Assembly (NCBI GenBank): GCA_016874005.1
Contig: VGVQ01000001.1
Location: 62,001 to 126,000, forward strand
DNA length: 64,000 bases
Reading direction: 5' to 3'
Source: Gemmatimonadota bacterium
GTDB taxonomy: Bacteria; Gemmatimonadota; Gemmatimonadetes; Gemmatimonadales; GWC2-71-9
Made by a program: the position numbers and the translations under genes. Of the stretch, positions 60,597 to 64,000 are shown piece after piece. The notes beneath the pieces were generated by a model. It searched no databases. It worked only from the letters and a program-made list of their open reading frames with translations, and was not told the DNA's origin. Numbering within the stretch: position 1 is the stretch's first letter; each line of letters starts with the position of its first letter.

Positions 60597-62425
60597 CGCG
60601 CCGTGCCCACCGCTGGCTCCTGCCGTTCGTCATCCTCGCGGCGGGCCCGGGCCGCGCGCTGGCGCAGCGGGTCGACCTGAGCCCGGCCCGATGGGATCCC
60701 GCCGAACGCCGGCTCTTCGATTCGCTCACTCGACATTGGTCACGCCCCATTCCGCTGGCCCGCGGGAAGGCTGGGATCATCTCGGGAACCTCCGGCGCCG
60801 CGGCGGTGCGGGCCGGGTTAGAGGCGCTCAAGCAGGGTGGGACGGCGATCGACGCCGCGCTCACCCATGCGATGGCCGAGATCGTGCTCCTCGCGGGGTG
60901 CTGCGTCAGTCACGCCGGCTTCATGACGCTGGTCTATTACGACGCGGCGTCCGGGAAGGTCCACTCGATGAACGCCGGCTGGAACACGGTGCTGGCGGAG
61001 ACCGACCCGCTTTCGATCCCGAACGACCGGCCCAGCGGTCGGACCGCGCTGGTGCCAGGCTTCATGGCGGGAGCCGAAGCGGCCCACCGCCGATTCGGAA
61101 ACCTCCCCTGGGCAGCGCTGTTCGCGCCCGCGATCCACTTCGCCGAGGAAGGGACCGCTCTCGATCCGGTGATCGCCGGGATGATCGCGAGCAAGAAGGC
61201 CGTGCTCGAACGGCTCCCCGCCACCAAAGCGGTCTTCACCCGGCCCGACGGAACCTGGTATCAGGCGGGCGACCTCTTTAGACAGCCGGCGCTGGCGGGC
61301 ACCCTCCGGAAAGTGGCCGAGCAGGGGGCGGCGTACATGTACACCGGCGAGTGGGCCAGAAAGCTCGTGGCGGCGGTCCAGGCCGACGGCGGCCGGATGA
61401 CGCTCGCGGACCTCGAGCGGTATCGGCCGATCTGGGCGGAGCCCGCCCGCACGACCTATCGGGGTTACGACCTGTTCGCGATCGCCCCGCCGACGACCGG
61501 CGGGGTGAACCTGCTCGAGGCGCTCAACCTGGTCGAAGCGGCCGACCTCCGGAGCCTTGGCCACTACACCAGTTCACCCGACGCGGCCGAGCGGCTGCTC
61601 CGAATCGCCCGGACCGCGGACCTGATGGGCAGCTCGATCCTGGCGATGCTGCTCGAGCCCCGCACTGAGCTCGTCCAGCGCTACGCGGGCACGGTGGACT
61701 TTTCGATCGCCGGCCGGCTCTCCAAGGCGCAGGCCCGAGCCATCGCGGAGCGAATGGGCAGCGCCGACTGGAGCCGGCTCGATCGGGAGGCGTTCGAGCA
61801 GCAGGCCCGGACTGGCTCGGACCACTCCGACGCGGTGGTGGTCGCCGATGCGCGAGGCAACGTGGCCGCCCTCCTCCACACCATCAACACCAGCACCTGG
61901 GGCAGCACCGGAATCGTGGTGGACGGGGTCTCGATCGCCGATCCGGCGCGCTACCAGCAGCGACTGGTGGCCCGGACCGGTCCCGGTCACCGGCACCCCG
62001 ACCCCACTAACCCGCTGATGGTGCTCTCGAACGGCCGGCCGATCCTGGCCTCGAGTAGCATCGGCACCGGGCTCCACGAGCAGACCCTCCAGAGCATCGT
62101 CAACGTGCTCGAGTACGGAATGGATCCCAAACGGGCGGTGGATACCGCGCAGTTCCTCCGACCACTGGGCCCGATGCCTCGGCCCGGCTCCACCGCCGGT
62201 GACACCACCCGTGCCGATCCGGCAAGCCAGGTGATCGCGGAAGGCGAGTTCGCGCCGGCGCTCCTCGATGCCCTCCGAGCCCGCGGGCGGACTTTCACCG
62301 TCGTGCCCTCGCGGCTGGGCAGCGGCTTTCGCGGAGGCTGGGTCGGAATCGTACTCGATCCGGTCAGCGGTGAATGGCTGGGGGCAGGACCCCGTTTCTT
62401 CAACGGATGGGCGCTGGCGTATTGA
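60578..62425 (+). CDS. Gamma-glutamyltransferase-like Ntn hydrolase with atypical nucleophile site
   Basis: 615 residues from GTG 60578 (19-base overlap with the esterase), with a signal peptide (RWLLPFVILAAGPGRALAQ). The GGT fold is recognisable: GGTAIDAALTHAMAEIVL, a GRTALVPGFMAGAEAAHRRFG segment, APPTTGGVNLLEALNL and TINTSTWGS. At the autoprocessing site, where GGTs have Thr-Thr-His, this protein reads GSDHSDAVVVAD (Ser417 at 61826). An active-site Ser or loss of processing is possible. Related proteins process glutathione or acylated amides in the periplasm. Confidence 0.75.
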   Translation: MPTQRLTRRAHRWLLPFVILAAGPGRALAQRVDLSPARWDPAERRLFDSLTRHWSRPIPLARGKAGIISGTSGAAAVRAGLEALKQGGTAIDAALTHAMAEIVLLAGCCVSHAGFMTLVYYDAASGKVHSMNAGWNTVLAETDPLSIPNDRPSGRTALVPGFMAGAEAAHRRFGNLPWAALFAPAIHFAEEGTALDPVIAGMIASKKAVLERLPATKAVFTRPDGTWYQAGDLFRQPALAGTLRKVAEQGAAYMYTGEWARKLVAAVQADGGRMTLADLERYRPIWAEPARTTYRGYDLFAIAPPTTGGVNLLEALNLVEAADLRSLGHYTSSPDAAERLLRIARTADLMGSSILAMLLEPRTELVQRYAGTVDFSIAGRLSKAQARAIAERMGSADWSRLDREAFEQQARTGSDHSDAVVVADARGNVAALLHTINTSTWGSTGIVVDGVSIADPARYQQRLVARTGPGHRHPDPTNPLMVLSNGRPILASSSIGTGLHEQTLQSIVNVLEYGMDPKRAVDTAQFLRPLGPMPRPGSTAGDTTRADPASQVIAEGEFAPALLDALRARGRTFTVVPSRLGSGFRGGWVGIVLDPVSGEWLGAGPRFFNGWALAY

Positions 62426-62496
62426 AGCGGGGATGGGCGGGGATGGGCGGCGCACGGCCATCCCCACGGCGAAACGGACGGCGCGCTGGATCGCCG

Positions 62497-64000
62497 TCAC
62501 AGCCGAAAGAGGTAGCTCCACTTGAGGAAGAAGTTGTCCTCCACCCGGCTCAAGCCCTGGAACCGGAAGGCGTCGGGCTCGTTGAGGCTGCTCCCGTACC
62601 CCGCGAACAGCACGGTACCCGGCGTGGGTTGATAGGAGAACAAGAAGTCCATCCGGAAGTCGTTCCGTTCCATCGCCAGCGCCCGATCGCGACGATACCC
62701 GCCGACCCCGTCACCGATGAGAATCGGGGCGTTGGTGCGGGTATCGTCCCGCAAGCTGTCCTGGCGGAACGCCCGGTACTCGCCCACCGCCCGGAGAAAA
62801 ACCGCCCGCGACATCTGGTACTCGACCTTGAGCCTCGGCAGGATACGGCGCGACACGAACGAGCCGTCCGACGCCCGGTAGTATGCCTGGAAAGGCATCG
62901 ATGACTCGACCCGAAGTTTGGGCGTGGGCCGGTAACCCAGCGACACCTTGCCGAGCCGGATATTCCCCGGCGACCACTCGGCATAGTTCAGGTCTCGCCC
63001 GAACGCGAGGTAGCTCTGAAGTTGGAACCCGGCAATCTCGGGTGAACGGATCGAGGCGGCTCCCGCGAGCGAAGGGATCCGCTGCCCTCTGGGATACGGA
63101 ATGGTGTCGCTGCCCGTGGCGGTCGGCACTTCGATCGCGTAGCCGCGATAGAGCCGCTCGTCATACCCGTACGAGAACCGATAGCCGGTGAGGCCCACCT
63201 CCCACCCGCCCCGCAGCGTCCAGTTGAGCCGCGGAGTGGCCCGACGGTCGCGGGCGTTGTGCTTGGCGCGAAAATCGGGATAGGCCCACACCAAGTCCGC
63301 GTAGACCAACGCCGTGAACCGCTCGACGAACCCGCCCCGCCGGCCATACCAGGTGAGCGACGGGGTGATGCCGAACTGGACGATGTCGGGCTCCATGATG
63401 AACCCGCTCGCCGCCCTGAACTGGTCGGAGACCGCGTTGACGGTGGCCTGGAGGCCGAAGGTGTGCCCGGTGTGGCGAAGCTCGAGATAGCCCATCGGGG
63501 CGGTTTGGGTCGCGCCATTGGCGCGGGTGCGGCTCATCGCGCCGAAGAACGACAGGTTGGTGAGGGGGCCGAGCGCGAGCCGGCCGTCGACCTCGCCAAC
63601 TCGGTTGTAGTCGCCCCCGTCGATCCGATCGGTGTAGGCCGCGCCGAGCCGCGATTGCGCCCCGATGGCACCTTGGATTCGGAAGAGATTGACCAACGGG
63701 CGATGGCGGCCGCTGGCCGAGACGCTCTGGTCGTCCACCGCCGAAAGGAGCCCGAAGCTGGCGCCGGCAAGGCGGCCCGTCACCTTGGCGGCCCCGATCG
63801 GGGAAGCGATCCGCCGGGTGTAGATCACCTGGCTCGGGGTGGTGAAGTACTCGAGGCCATCCAGGAAGAATGGCCGCTTCTCGGCGAAATAGAGGGCGCG
63901 CCGCGGGTCGGAGGCGATCTGCCCCGCGTCGGACTCGATCTGGGAGAAATCCGGGTTCGCGGTCCCGTTGAACGCCAGGTTGCTGCTCGGGGCCCATTTG
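62497..64000 (-). CDS. DUF5916-type outer-membrane protein (C-terminal part, cut by window edge)
   Basis: About 501 C-terminal residues are visible; the frame continues past the right edge. Near the edge NPDFSQIESDAGQI, EKRPFFLDG and TPSQVIYTRRI are the hallmark segments of DUF5916. They normally follow an N-terminal carbohydrate-binding-like domain and precede a beta-barrel. The rest alternates amphipathic strands with Gly/Tyr turns and ends in WSYLFRL, a typical outer-membrane C-terminus with a hydrophobic final strand. Function is unknown. The protein is common in Bacteroidota, Acidobacteriota and Gemmatimonadota. Confidence 0.8.
   Translation of the reverse strand, partial: KWAPSSNLAFNGTANPDFSQIESDAGQIASDPRRALYFAEKRPFFLDGLEYFTTPSQVIYTRRIASPIGAAKVTGRLAGASFGLLSAVDDQSVSASGRHRPLVNLFRIQGAIGAQSRLGAAYTDRIDGGDYNRVGEVDGRLALGPLTNLSFFGAMSRTRANGATQTAPMGYLELRHTGHTFGLQATVNAVSDQFRAASGFIMEPDIVQFGITPSLTWYGRRGGFVERFTALVYADLVWAYPDFRAKHNARDRRATPRLNWTLRGGWEVGLTGYRFSYGYDERLYRGYAIEVPTATGSDTIPYPRGQRIPSLAGAASIRSPEIAGFQLQSYLAFGRDLNYAEWSPGNIRLGKVSLGYRPTPKLRVESSMPFQAYYRASDGSFVSRRILPRLKVEYQMSRAVFLRAVGEYRAFRQDSLRDDTRTNAPILIGDGVGGYRRDRALAMERNDFRMDFLFSYQPTPGTVLFAGYGSSLNEPDAFRFQGLSRVEDNFFLKWSYLFRL

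Overview
This is high-GC chromosomal DNA from a non-parasitic bacterium, most likely Gemmatimonadota (Acidobacteriota is the main alternative). The evidence is indirect: two ADOP-type FtsX permeases, one of them next to a PadR regulator; a DUF5916 protein; secreted M20 amidohydrolases; a caa3-type oxidase; and dense ATGA-coupled operons. I saw no rRNA, tRNA, CRISPR array, insertion sequence or prophage, and no gene-free stretch over 300 bases.

Layout. 1-5.2 kb (minus strand): hutH-hisS, then a histidine attenuator (near-consensus promoter, a His-rich leader peptide of 27 residues, competing hairpins), then hisG-hisD running off the left edge. 5.3-9.6 kb: a Tat-exported Rossmann protein divergent from padR and an ADOP permease, with a palindromic operator between them. 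9.6-18.9 kb (minus): one arginine operon, argG-[P-loop protein]-argC-argD-argF'-argB-argE-argH-argR, with an ARG-box-like operator at argG. The carbamoyltransferase is the acetylornithine type, so citrulline is made as its N-acetyl form and then deacetylated. No acetylglutamate synthase is visible. The unassigned P-loop protein inside the operon is a candidate for that missing role.

19-26 kb: a His-rich secreted peptide and a truncated CzcC-like outer-membrane gene, an OmpA-type porin with Ig-like repeats, two membrane transporters and a hybrid histidine kinase. 26-30 kb: tesA divergent from ybbA-ybbP, the same order as in E. coli. 30-37.6 kb: plant-type FabI, small conserved proteins, a phosphodiesterase, a dipeptidase and a second ADOP permease. 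37.8-42 kb (minus): coxB-coxA-coxC-coxD. 42-43.5 kb: greA, a GroES-like paralogue and a DUF983 protein. 43.5-46.8 kb: tandem secreted amidohydrolases.

46.9-54.7 kb: lower phenylacetate (paa) pathway genes, paaZ-thiolase one way and paaG-paaH-paaI plus a fused alpha/beta 2-oxoacid dehydrogenase E1 the other. 54.7-64 kb: a Pal-like lipoprotein beside a truncated P-type ATPase, an MBL hydrolase, a LysR regulator with a clear palindromic box, a 3'-eroded CocE-like hydrolase, an HSL-type esterase, a gamma-glutamyltransferase-like protein with an atypical nucleophile site, and the C-terminal part of a DUF5916 protein.

Three signals run across genes. Several promoters have their -10 box only 5-7 bases before the start codon, which suggests leaderless mRNAs. 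The heptamer GTTAGGC recurs, in every coding case I found as in-frame TTA-GGC (Leu-Gly) on the sense strand. Regulation by short inverted repeats in divergent intergenic regions is frequent.
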